Assembly (NCBI RefSeq): GCF_031501865.1 | Contig: NZ_JARRCW010000001.1 | Span: forward strand, 2,749,001-2,813,000 | Source of the DNA: Pseudovibrio sp. M1P-2-3 | GTDB taxonomy: Bacteria > Pseudomonadota > Alphaproteobacteria > Rhizobiales > Stappiaceae | DNA: 64,000 nucleotides | Reading direction: 5' to 3' | Shown: piece after piece, positions 56,480 to 64,000 of the stretch | Position numbering within the stretch: position 1 is the first letter of the stretch | How the letters are laid out: every line of letters begins with the position of its first letter | The notes under the pieces: generated by a model | Database searches by the model: none | The model's input: the letters and a program-made list of their open reading frames with translations, nothing else | What the model was told of the DNA's origin: nothing | Position numbers and translations under genes: made by a program

Positions 56480-58729
56480 ATGGGAAAAGAAGTGATCGAC
56501 AACAACGGGTCTGAATCCGTTAATCTTAAAGATGCTTTGGAAGAGCGTTACCTTTCTTACGCTCTCACCACAATTATGCATCGTGCTCTGCCAGATGTTC
56601 GTGATGGGCTCAAACCAGTTCACCGGCGCATTCTTTATGGCATGCGATTGCTCAAGCTTGACCCTGGAGCTGGCTTTAAGAAGTGCGCACGTGTTGTCGG
56701 TGATGTGATGGGTAAGTATCACCCTCACGGTGATGCAGCTATCTACGACGCTTTGGTGCGACTGGCACAAGACTTCTCCGTTCGCTATCCCATGGTGGAC
56801 GGGCAAGGTAACTTCGGCAATATCGACGGCGATAGCGCTGCGGCCATGCGTTATACCGAGGCCCGCATGACGGATATTGCCAAACGCGTGCTGGATGGGC
56901 TGGACGAGGATGCGGTTGAGTTCCGCGAGACCTATGATGGTTTGGACAAAGAGCCCGTCGTTCTTCCCGGCAATTTTCCAAACCTTCTGGCAAATGGCTC
57001 CACAGGCATTGCAGTGGGCATGGCCACATCCATTCCCCCGCACAATGCCTATGAGCTGTGCGAGGCCAGCCGGTTTCTCATTGAAAAACCCGATGCGCAA
57101 ACAGCGGAGCTGCTGGAGTATGTGAAGGGGCCCGATTTTCCCACGGGCGGCATTATTGTTAATGACCAGAAGAGCCTGCTGGAAGCTTATGAAACCGGAA
57201 GAGGCAGCTTCCGCACACAGGCTAAATGGCACAAGGAAGAAGGACCACGGGGCTCCTACAACATTATTGTAACGGAAATTCCGTATCAGGTTCAAAAGTC
57301 GCGCCTCATAGAGAAAACAGCCGAACTTCTTATGGCGCGTAAGCTCCCTCTGCTGGACGATATTCGCGACGAATCTGCTGAAGATGTTCGGGTGGTTCTG
57401 GTTCCACGCAACAAGAACGTTGATCCTGAACTGCTCATGGCCTCGCTGTTCAAGCTAACAGACCTTGAATCCAGATTCTCCTTAAACATGAACGTCCTTT
57501 CCCACGGCAAAGTACCGAAGGTTATGGGGCTAAAAAGCGTTCTGCAAGAATGGCTTGACCATCAAAAGGAAGTTCTTGTCCGCAGATCCAACCATCGCTT
57601 GGATCAAATCAACCACCGTTTGGAAGTACTTGAAGGCTATCTGATTGCTTTCCTCAATCTCGATGAGGTTATCCGCATCATCCGTGAAGAGGACAAAGCA
57701 AAGCAATGCTTGATACAAACATTTGAGCTGAGCGAAGTGCAAGCAGAAGCTGTCCTCAACATGCGTCTGCGCTCCTTACGCAAACTGGAAGAGATTGAAA
57801 TCCGCAAGGAGCATGACAAACTCTCCAAAGAACGTAACGGCTTGATTTCCCTTCTGGCATCCGAACGGAAGCTATGGACTAGAGTCTCCAAGCAGCTCAG
57901 TGAAATCAGCAAGGCCTATGGCCCTGAAACTGAGCTTGGAAAACGCCGTAGTCACTTCGGTCAGGCACAAGAGCATAATCTGGATCAGATCCATCAGGCT
58001 ATGGTTGAGAAAGAGCCAATCACGGTAGTAATCTCTGAAAAGGGATGGATTCGGGCTCTTAAGGGACATGTACAGGACGTCGGCAACTTAACTTTCAAAC
58101 AAGACGACAAGCTCAAGCTCTCGTTCCATGCGGAGACAACAGACAAGCTTCTGGTATTCACAACGAGCGGTAAGTTCTACACTCTTACTGCCGATAAACT
58201 ACCGGGCGGACGGGGACACGGAGAGCCTATCCGTCTCATGTTCGATATGGACGAGGGGCAGGATATTATCACTGTCTTCGTGCATAAGCCGGGCCGGAAA
58301 TTGCTCATTTCCAACAATGAAGCGCGGGGCTTTATTGTGAGCGAAACTGATATCGTCGCCAATACCCGTAAAGGCAAGCAGGTTCTGAACGTGGTGGCTC
58401 CTGCAACGGCAAAACTATGTGTCCCTGCAGATGGGGATTATGTTGCTGTCATCGGAATGAACCGCAAGCTACTCATCTTCCCACGCATTCAGATTGCGGA
58501 GATGGGACGTGGCCGAGGTGTGCGCTTGCAGCGCTATCGTGATGGCGGAATTTCTGATGCCAAAATTTTCAATTCCGAAGAAGGTCTCACTTGGATCGAT
58601 GGTTCAGGAAGAACCTTTACCAGAACCCTTGAAGAGATGTCAGACTGGCTTGGAGATCGCGGTCAGGCAGGACGCTTGCCTCCCAACGGCTTCCCAAAAT
58701 CAAACAAATTCAGCGGAAACTCGGTGTAG
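56480..58729 (+). CDS. parC: DNA topoisomerase IV subunit A
   Basis: 749 residues from the ATG at 56480 ([20 protein letters not shown]), where rhizobial ParC proteins start; the frame is open 12 codons upstream, and no clear Shine-Dalgarno was seen. The breakage-reunion domain includes [41 protein letters not shown] and the catalytic Tyr125 (AMRYTEARM). The C-terminal beta-pinwheel lacks the GyrA box, which supports ParC over GyrA. The quinolone-determining segment reads GDAAIYD. Confidence 0.95.
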   Translation: MGKEVIDNNGSESVNLKDALEERYLSYALTTIMHRALPDVRDGLKPVHRRILYGMRLLKLDPGAGFKKCARVVGDVMGKYHPHGDAAIYDALVRLAQDFSVRYPMVDGQGNFGNIDGDSAAAMRYTEARMTDIAKRVLDGLDEDAVEFRETYDGLDKEPVVLPGNFPNLLANGSTGIAVGMATSIPPHNAYELCEASRFLIEKPDAQTAELLEYVKGPDFPTGGIIVNDQKSLLEAYETGRGSFRTQAKWHKEEGPRGSYNIIVTEIPYQVQKSRLIEKTAELLMARKLPLLDDIRDESAEDVRVVLVPRNKNVDPELLMASLFKLTDLESRFSLNMNVLSHGKVPKVMGLKSVLQEWLDHQKEVLVRRSNHRLDQINHRLEVLEGYLIAFLNLDEVIRIIREEDKAKQCLIQTFELSEVQAEAVLNMRLRSLRKLEEIEIRKEHDKLSKERNGLISLLASERKLWTRVSKQLSEISKAYGPETELGKRRSHFGQAQEHNLDQIHQAMVEKEPITVVISEKGWIRALKGHVQDVGNLTFKQDDKLKLSFHAETTDKLLVFTTSGKFYTLTADKLPGGRGHGEPIRLMFDMDEGQDIITVFVHKPGRKLLISNNEARGFIVSETDIVANTRKGKQVLNVVAPATAKLCVPADGDYVAVIGMNRKLLIFPRIQIAEMGRGRGVRLQRYRDGGISDAKIFNSEEGLTWIDGSGRTFTRTLEEMSDWLGDRGQAGRLPPNGFPKSNKFSGNSV

Positions 58730-58739
58730 TTTTTTGCGC

Positions 58740-59624
58740 TTACAGAACGACGATAAGTGCGATGGGCAACGTGACAATAGAAAAGAGTGTTGAGAACATA
58801 ACCATACTGGCAACGTCCTCAGCATATTGTGGCGTGTACCTGTCGGACAGCAGATAGGCATACACGGACGTCGGCATAAGCATCTCCAGAATAAACGCCC
58901 CCTTTTCTATCGGCGAAAACGTAAAAATCTGGAGAAGCACGAGAAGAAGCGCCAGAGCCATACTCAAGTGAAAAACCGAAAGGTAGCACCCCCGCACCAA
59001 GTTCAAGAATCGTAAATGCGCCAAGCTGAAACCAAGTGTCAGAAGCATTAGGGGGATGGTGGCCCCTCCCAAAAGCGAGAGGGCATTTTCTAGGTACTTG
59101 GGTAGAGTAAGGTCCGTTGATATGAGGCAGATACCAATGACTGCTGCATAAATATTTGGTGTCCTGAGTAGTTTGGAAAAGCTGAAAATCCCCTCCTGAA
59201 TCCAGATACCAACAGTGAAGATGGCAACCATAACCACTATCCAGAATGCCAGTGCATAGGACATTCCTACCGAGCCAAATGCAAAATAAACAACAGGTAG
59301 GCCGATATTCCCCACATTGGAAAAGCTCAGCCCACCCACATATGCTTGAATTGATAACCCCATCACTTTGAGGAAAAATGCGGAAATGAGAAGCATGCAG
59401 GTAACCGCAACCAGCGCTGCCAGCATCATATGATAGAACTGAGCAAACGAGATATGTTGGGCAGCCATATGGGAGACGACCAGAGACGGCATCGCCCAGT
59501 TATTGACGATATTGTTGATGTTATTAGTTGCAAAAGGAAGTTTCAGCTTTGCGATTAAGAATCCACAGCTCGCCACAAAGATAACGGGAAACATGACCGA
59601 GAGAATTTTGAGGAGATCTGCCAT
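58740..59624 (-). CDS. AEC-family (auxin efflux carrier-like) transporter
   Basis: 294 residues with about 10 hydrophobic segments, in the order of permease family PF03547. VNNWAMPSLVVSHMAAQ, GLSFSNVGNIGLPVVYFAFG, GGATIPLMLLTLGFSLAHL and LEMLMPTSVYAYLLSDRY fit the family. Bacterial relatives export or import malate, malonate or other acids; the substrate here is unknown. It converges on parC with a 10-bp gap. Confidence 0.87.
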   Translation of the reverse strand: MADLLKILSVMFPVIFVASCGFLIAKLKLPFATNNINNIVNNWAMPSLVVSHMAAQHISFAQFYHMMLAALVAVTCMLLISAFFLKVMGLSIQAYVGGLSFSNVGNIGLPVVYFAFGSVGMSYALAFWIVVMVAIFTVGIWIQEGIFSFSKLLRTPNIYAAVIGICLISTDLTLPKYLENALSLLGGATIPLMLLTLGFSLAHLRFLNLVRGCYLSVFHLSMALALLLVLLQIFTFSPIEKGAFILEMLMPTSVYAYLLSDRYTPQYAEDVASMVMFSTLFSIVTLPIALIVVL

Positions 59625-59703
59625 AGGGTCCTTTCCCGCAGATAGTTGGGAAACTATGGCATTTCTATTTTAAAATTTACTTGCTGTGGTTCTTGCCATC
59701 AGA

Positions 59704-60231
59704 TTACAGGTAGGCTTCTTTTTTGAAAGGAAGAAGGGCACAAAATACGGTGTCTATGTACACAGATTGCCGTGTCAGATAATTATCGGTCAAGAGGCCA
59801 AAGGCACCACCTTTGTGCTTGATATTTTTGGTGCCGAAAACCGTATCCAAAGCATTTCCCAGCTCTTCTCCAAGCCCCACCCGTTCCATTACTTTTGCGG
59901 GCAGTGGCAGAGCGAGCGAACGGCTGGTTGACAACTTGCCGCTCCTATCAAGAATAGCCATCCAAGCAAAGGTGAAGGCTTCGTCTTCTACAGTAGAGAT
60001 GCCACCTTCTAGCCCCACCCAGAAGTCAGCTTGGGCAGTACTGGCGCGAGCGTTATGCACCCTATTGACTGCCCCTTGCCTGGTTTGCTGTTCACCCAAA
60101 GGCTGATCCGGCACATCAGACGCCACAGAGACACTATCTATGAGGATTTCACATTCCGGGAACTGCAGCGAAAACGCCTTTTGAACGGCTGATACTTTCA
60201 CCGGATTTTGAGAGGCGACAACAACTTTCAT
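59704..60231 (-). CDS. yjjX: Inosine/xanthosine triphosphatase (YjjX family)
   Basis: House-cleaning nucleotide phosphatase, 175 residues. MKVVVASQNPVKVSAVQKAF, QTRQGAVNRVHNA, DFWVGLEGGI and GGAFGLLTDNYLTRQSVY match YjjX/NTPase_I-2 proteins, which remove phosphate from ITP and XTP to protect nucleic acids. It lies between the AEC transporter and smpB on the same strand. Confidence 0.9.
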   Translation of the reverse strand: MKVVVASQNPVKVSAVQKAFSLQFPECEILIDSVSVASDVPDQPLGEQQTRQGAVNRVHNARASTAQADFWVGLEGGISTVEDEAFTFAWMAILDRSGKLSTSRSLALPLPAKVMERVGLGEELGNALDTVFGTKNIKHKGGAFGLLTDNYLTRQSVYIDTVFCALLPFKKEAYL

Positions 60232-60338
60232 CGACTAACCTTGGATACTTTCAAATCATACAGGACCAGCAGACAAACACTCTTCAACTCAGTGCGCAAA
60301 ACAGGTACCAGTTCAAAACATCACCCATTGAAGTGCTA

Positions 60339-60818
60339 TCAACCACCGGTCTTTAGCAGCCGCTGCTTCTCACGTCCCCAGTCCCGATTTTTCTCGGTCT
60401 GCCGTTTGTCATGAAGCTTCTTACCTTTGGCCAGCGCAACTTCCATTTTCGCTCTCCCTTTTTCATTGAAGTACACTTTCAAGGGAACGATGGTTTTACC
60501 GTCTTTTTGGACGGCAGCTGTGAGACGCGCAATTTCACGTCTGTGCATCAAAAGCTTACGTGGTCTGCGAGGTTCGTGATTAAAGCGGTTACCCTGCAAG
60601 TACTCTGGAATATAGAAATTGTAGATCCAGAGTTCGCCGCCCTCCTCCGCTGCATAGGATTCAGCAACGTTCGCCTTGCCTTCGCGCAAGGATTTAACTT
60701 CTGTGCCTTTCAGCTCGATTCCAGCCTCATACACAGTTTCAATTTCAAAGTTGAAACGGGCCTTCCGGTTGTCTGCAACAACCTTGCGATTTGGAGAGCC
60801 TGTTTTTTTAGCAGCCAT
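60339..60818 (-). CDS. smpB: SsrA-binding protein SmpB
   Basis: tmRNA partner for ribosome rescue. 159 residues: [41 protein letters not shown]-like [29 protein letters not shown], and the basic tail ([20 protein letters not shown]) that enters the mRNA channel. TAAGGAAAG precedes the ATG. It lies 50 bp after dapA. The tmRNA gene itself is not in the window. Confidence 0.96.
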   Translation of the reverse strand: MAAKKTGSPNRKVVADNRKARFNFEIETVYEAGIELKGTEVKSLREGKANVAESYAAEEGGELWIYNFYIPEYLQGNRFNHEPRRPRKLLMHRREIARLTAAVQKDGKTIVPLKVYFNEKGRAKMEVALAKGKKLHDKRQTEKNRDWGREKQRLLKTGG

Positions 60819-60838
60819 TTTCTTTCCTTATAGGCGCA

Positions 60839-60858
60839 GGGCTGCTGACACGCAGCCC
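60839..60858 (-). terminator. Hairpin between dapA and smpB
   Basis: GGGCTGC (60839-60845) and GCAGCCC (60852-60858) form a perfect 7-bp stem with a 6-base loop, 10 bp after the dapA stop. It has no U-run, so it is probably a partial terminator or stability element. Confidence 0.5.
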
Positions 60859-60868
60859 CTTAAACTAA

Positions 60869-61747
60869 TTAGTCCAACAAACCGGCATGCTTCATTGCTT
60901 TTTGAATAGCAGCCTGAGTATCCTCGCTTACTGTAACCAGTGGCAAGCGGACAGAGTTTTCAATTTTCCCAAGAAGCGAAAGCGCATACTTCACGCCGGT
61001 TGGGTTTGGCTCCAAAAACAGAGCATTATGAAGCGGAGCGAGCTTGTCTTGCAATTCCAGCGCTGTTGCAAAGTCTCCTGCTAAACAGGCCTCTTGAAAA
61101 CGGCTGCACAGATTAGGAGCAACATTTGCCGTAACTGAAATACAACCATGACCACCATGGGCCATGAAACCAAGTGCCGTGATATCCTCACCCGACAATT
61201 GAATGAAGTCTTTACCGCAATACTCGCGCTGTTCACTTACACGGGACATGTTGGCAGTTGCATCTTTTACACCAACAATATTCGGGCACTCTTTGTGCAG
61301 CTCAGCCATTGTCTGACTGGTCATGTCAATCACTGAGCGGCCTGGAATGTTATAGATATAGATAGGAAGTTCTGCAGATTGGGCAACAGCTTTATAATGC
61401 GCTTTTAGACCAGCCTGATTAGGCTTGTTATAATATGGCGTTACAATAAGCAGGCCGTTTGCGCCCATATTCTCCGCATGTTTAACGAAGTCGAGAGCCT
61501 CTTGCGTATTATTCGATCCTGCACCAGCCATTACCGGGACGCGCCCTGCCGCAACTTCAATACACAGCTCAATAACACGCTTGTGCTCTGCATGGGATAG
61601 AGTTGGACTTTCACCAGTTGTACCCACGGGAACAAGCCCATGGGTGCCCTGTTTTATCTGCCAGTCCACAAAATCCTGGAAGGTTTTCTCATCCACTACT
61701 CCACCTTTAAATGGCGTGACTAGTGCGGTGATAGATCCCTTAAACAT
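60869..61747 (-). CDS. dapA: 4-hydroxy-tetrahydrodipicolinate synthase
   Basis: First committed step of lysine and diaminopimelate synthesis (pyruvate + aspartate semialdehyde). 292 residues, TIM barrel. Schiff-base Lys161 (GVKDATANM), Tyr132 ([10 protein letters not shown]) and Thr44 (GTTGESPTL) are in place. It is divergent from the lytic transglycosylase gene and precedes smpB. Confidence 0.96.
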   Translation of the reverse strand: MFKGSITALVTPFKGGVVDEKTFQDFVDWQIKQGTHGLVPVGTTGESPTLSHAEHKRVIELCIEVAAGRVPVMAGAGSNNTQEALDFVKHAENMGANGLLIVTPYYNKPNQAGLKAHYKAVAQSAELPIYIYNIPGRSVIDMTSQTMAELHKECPNIVGVKDATANMSRVSEQREYCGKDFIQLSGEDITALGFMAHGGHGCISVTANVAPNLCSRFQEACLAGDFATALELQDKLAPLHNALFLEPNPTGVKYALSLLGKIENSVRLPLVTVSEDTQAAIQKAMKHAGLLD

Positions 61748-62050
61748 CTCAGGTTCCTCATTGGAAGACAGATTATAAATAACAATATGCTAACCGTGAT
61801 TAGCTTGGATCGTCACCATAGTCATGTTGTTTCAATCCAGCAACGGCCAACCTATATTATCGCATAAGATTCGGTCGATAAGTTACTGTTAGTTTTTGCT
61901 GTCACATACTCCGCCTGTGGACTTAACGGCATCGGGAAACTAAAGGTTCATTTATAACTGCTATGGCAGTCACTATGGAACAGTAGCTGACCAGCCCATT
62001 GTTCCATATTCGGGTAAAAAGAACTTCTCACATGAGGGGCGCTAAGCACT
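61748..62050. other. Divergent region between dapA and the transglycosylase gene
   Basis: 303 bp with no gene seen. It should hold the dapA and slt promoters. No operator-like palindrome was noted. Confidence 0.4.
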
Positions 62051-64000
62051 ATGCGTATTCGTCGGTTAATTTATTTGGGCACAGCAGCCTCAGCATTTTG
62101 TTTATCTGGGATATCTTCACATCCTGCACTAGCAAATTTAACCAATGAATTTCATAGTGTTACGCCTATTTCCAAGCCTCTAGGGACTAGTAAAAAAAGA
62201 GTATCCCAAACGCTCTCTCTGGATAAGGCTGGACATTTTCCAAAAGCCAAACCGGCACAAGTGCCTCCCATTGTAGCCACCTCACCAACAACACAGTCGG
62301 CCCTTGAAACTGCCCCAGCATCTCCCAAGCAGGCCATTGCTTATGCCGCTGAGCCTGCCCACGGCGCGGTTTCCAATCAAAGCCCACAACAACAGCTAAC
62401 CGAAAATTATTTTCCACAGAAAGAGGTTATATCTGGTTCCCCCGCAACACTGGAAGCTTTGAAAAAAGGCCTTATCGATGTGAAGTCTGGCCGCATTCAA
62501 CAAGCTTTAAATGTTCACGCCAGTCTTCCAGATACGCTGGATCGCCGTATTCTAGAGTGGCAGCTGATGGTGAATGGCGGTCCATCGGTTCCCATTGCTT
62601 TAATTACTGAGTTTGCGGGTAAAGCTCCCTACTGGCCTTCCCCGGAAATTGCTCGCACAAGAGCAGAGGCATCTCTAGCCGCTGCAAACTTACGGCCTCA
62701 ACAAGTTATTTCCGCTTTTGCAGGATCGCAGCCGGAAAGCTTTAGCGGAAAAATTGCACTGGCAAAAGCGTATGTGACAACTGGTCAAAACACTAAAGCG
62801 CGTGAACTGATCGCCCCTATTTGGAAAACAAACCCGCTCGAGAAGCAGGAAACTGGTTTTCTACGAAACTTTGGAAGAGTTTTGACACAGGAAGACCATC
62901 GCCTAAGGGCTGAAATGCTGCTGTATCGGGACAGAACCAGAGCTGCTGAGCGGTTGTTACCTCATCTCACCCATAATCATCAGCGCTATATGAAAGCCCG
63001 CATTGCATCCATTCGCAAAGCAAAGAACGCAGAAAAGCAGCTGGCGGCTGTACCGAGGTCCATGCAATCTGAACCCGGTTATCTGTTTGCACTGATCAAG
63101 AGAGCAAGAAGCCGCTCTGATTATTTATCTGCTGCCAAGTACCTGGATCAAGCACCAACCAATCCTGACAAGCTGGTTAACCCTGATGAATGGTGGGTTC
63201 AAAGACGGGTTGTCTCCCGTATGCTTTTGGAAAAAGGAGAGGCAAAGCGGGCCTATTCCATTGCAGCAAATCACTCAGCACAATCTGCAGGCAGTTATAC
63301 GGAGGCTGAGTGGCACGCAGGTTGGTATGCGCTGCGGTTCTTAAACAATCCGCAAGTAGCTGAAAAGCACTTTAAAAATATCACCAAGCGCGCCAAAACT
63401 CCCATCACCCTTTCCAAGGCTTATTATTGGATTGGCCGATCAAGGGAAGCTACGGGAGATGTGAATGGCGCGATTTCCGCCTACAGGAGCGCAGGGAAAT
63501 TTGGTACTGCATTTTATGGTCAGCTGGCACTTGCCAAATTGAGCGAGACATCAATTCCTCTGGTCGTTCACACCAAGCCATCAGCTGCTGAAAAAGTCCA
63601 GTTTGAGCAAAACGAGCTGGTGCAGGCCATTCGCCGAATGGATGCAGCAGGCTTCCATCAAGAGACATTGCTGCTCTATAAGCACTTGGCTGAAAAGCTT
63701 AATAGTAACAGCCAAATTCAATTACTCACGCAACTCGCTGAAGAAAAAGGCCGCTACAACTGGTCCTTGATGATCGGTAAGTTGGCCTATGCGAAACGCT
63801 TGAGTGCAAACTCCCTTGCCTATCCGACCTCCGCAATTCCATCAAAAACCGTTATTACCGATGGCGTTGAAAAGCCTATGGTCTACGCTATTGCTCGGCA
63901 AGAAAGCGCTTTTGACCCTAAAGCAAAAAGCAGCGCAGGTGCCCTTGGCCTTCTTCAGCTCATGCCGGGGACAGCACGCGAAACAGCCAAGTCAATTGGT
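62051..64000 (+). CDS. Soluble lytic murein transglycosylase, N-terminal 650 residues (partial)
   Basis: Periplasmic peptidoglycan lyase of the Slt70 type, open to the right window edge. A signal peptide (YLGTAASAFCLSGISSHPAL) is followed by a proline/alanine-rich low-complexity stretch (~40-125). A long helical superhelix (~130-560) comes next with TPR-like pairs such as AYYWIGRSREATGDVNGAISAY. The SLT catalytic domain begins at MVYAIARQESAFDPKAKSSAGALGLLQ(LMPGTA), with catalytic Glu618. Perhaps 100 residues are missing. It is next to dapA, giving two cell-wall-related genes back to back. Confidence 0.93.
   Translation, partial: MRIRRLIYLGTAASAFCLSGISSHPALANLTNEFHSVTPISKPLGTSKKRVSQTLSLDKAGHFPKAKPAQVPPIVATSPTTQSALETAPASPKQAIAYAAEPAHGAVSNQSPQQQLTENYFPQKEVISGSPATLEALKKGLIDVKSGRIQQALNVHASLPDTLDRRILEWQLMVNGGPSVPIALITEFAGKAPYWPSPEIARTRAEASLAAANLRPQQVISAFAGSQPESFSGKIALAKAYVTTGQNTKARELIAPIWKTNPLEKQETGFLRNFGRVLTQEDHRLRAEMLLYRDRTRAAERLLPHLTHNHQRYMKARIASIRKAKNAEKQLAAVPRSMQSEPGYLFALIKRARSRSDYLSAAKYLDQAPTNPDKLVNPDEWWVQRRVVSRMLLEKGEAKRAYSIAANHSAQSAGSYTEAEWHAGWYALRFLNNPQVAEKHFKNITKRAKTPITLSKAYYWIGRSREATGDVNGAISAYRSAGKFGTAFYGQLALAKLSETSIPLVVHTKPSAAEKVQFEQNELVQAIRRMDAAGFHQETLLLYKHLAEKLNSNSQIQLLTQLAEEKGRYNWSLMIGKLAYAKRLSANSLAYPTSAIPSKTVITDGVEKPMVYAIARQESAFDPKAKSSAGALGLLQLMPGTARETAKSIG

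Noticed and set aside
56408-57295. 295-codon minus-strand open frame over the start of parC
   Set aside because: It is antisense to the conserved ParC breakage-reunion domain; its composition is atypical and no motif was seen.

Overview
The window looks like chromosomal DNA of a marine-type alphaproteobacterium of the Hyphomicrobiales (Rhizobiales), plausibly near Stappiaceae/Pseudovibrio. The evidence is gene order rather than any marker RNA: urtABCDE-ureDABC, glyA-nrdR-ribD-ribE-ribH-nusB-thiL, plsX-fabH-ihfA-merR, rpoZ-rsh ... lepB-rnc-era-recO, and an LdtR-type MarR regulator near an L,D-transpeptidase. These are arrangements typical of that order. No rRNA, tRNA, CRISPR array, phage or plasmid genes were seen.

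Layout. 1-7.8 kb: a minus-strand urea operon, with the urea ABC transporter urtABCDE followed by urease genes ureD, A, B and the start of ureC, which runs off the left edge. A sigma-54 -24/-12 element lies just upstream of urtA, which points to nitrogen control. 8.2-11 kb: a DASS/SLC13 anion transporter and a sarcosine-oxidase-like flavoenzyme, convergent. 11.1-14.1 kb: proton-translocating transhydrogenase pntAB. 14.7-18 kb: an exported phytase-esterase-like protein and an IS630-family element whose transposase is split at a run of eight A. 18.1-23.2 kb: merR-like, ihfA, fabH, plsX, a DUF177/YceD gene, a cytochrome bc1 chaperone gene and divergent bamE. 23.3-27.6 kb: an HxlR regulator divergent from a dienelactone hydrolase, a VOC protein and a K+-independent H+-pyrophosphatase. 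27.9-33.7 kb: the glyA-nrdR-riboflavin-nusB-thiL cluster. 33.9-37.6 kb: an L,D-transpeptidase and an LdtR-type regulator separated by a polysaccharide pyruvyl transferase. 37.8-41.5 kb: valine catabolism (isobutyryl-CoA dehydrogenase, 3-hydroxyisobutyryl-CoA hydrolase, 3-hydroxyisobutyrate dehydrogenase) with a small membrane protein inside the group. 41.8-47.4 kb (plus strand): hemB, threonine ammonia-lyase, an RDD protein, an SLC13/RCK permease and the aminoacyl-tRNA-protein transferase bpt. 47.5-58.7 kb: a NYN protein, rpoZ, rsh, a DUF2062 gene, lepB, rnc, era, recO and parC. 58.7-64 kb: an AEC transporter, yjjX, smpB, dapA and the start of a soluble lytic transglycosylase that runs off the right edge.

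Most of the window is conserved housekeeping and central metabolism, and I found no convincing new multi-gene system. The observations most worth a second look are non-coding. They are two identical TAGATA-N9-TATCTA palindromes 2.4 kb apart (upstream of plsX and between hxlR and the hydrolase gene), a structured glyA leader with competing hairpins, the urtA sigma-54 promoter, and a composite palindromic intergenic repeat between era and recO. The pyruvyl transferase lying between the L,D-transpeptidase and its likely regulator also stands out.
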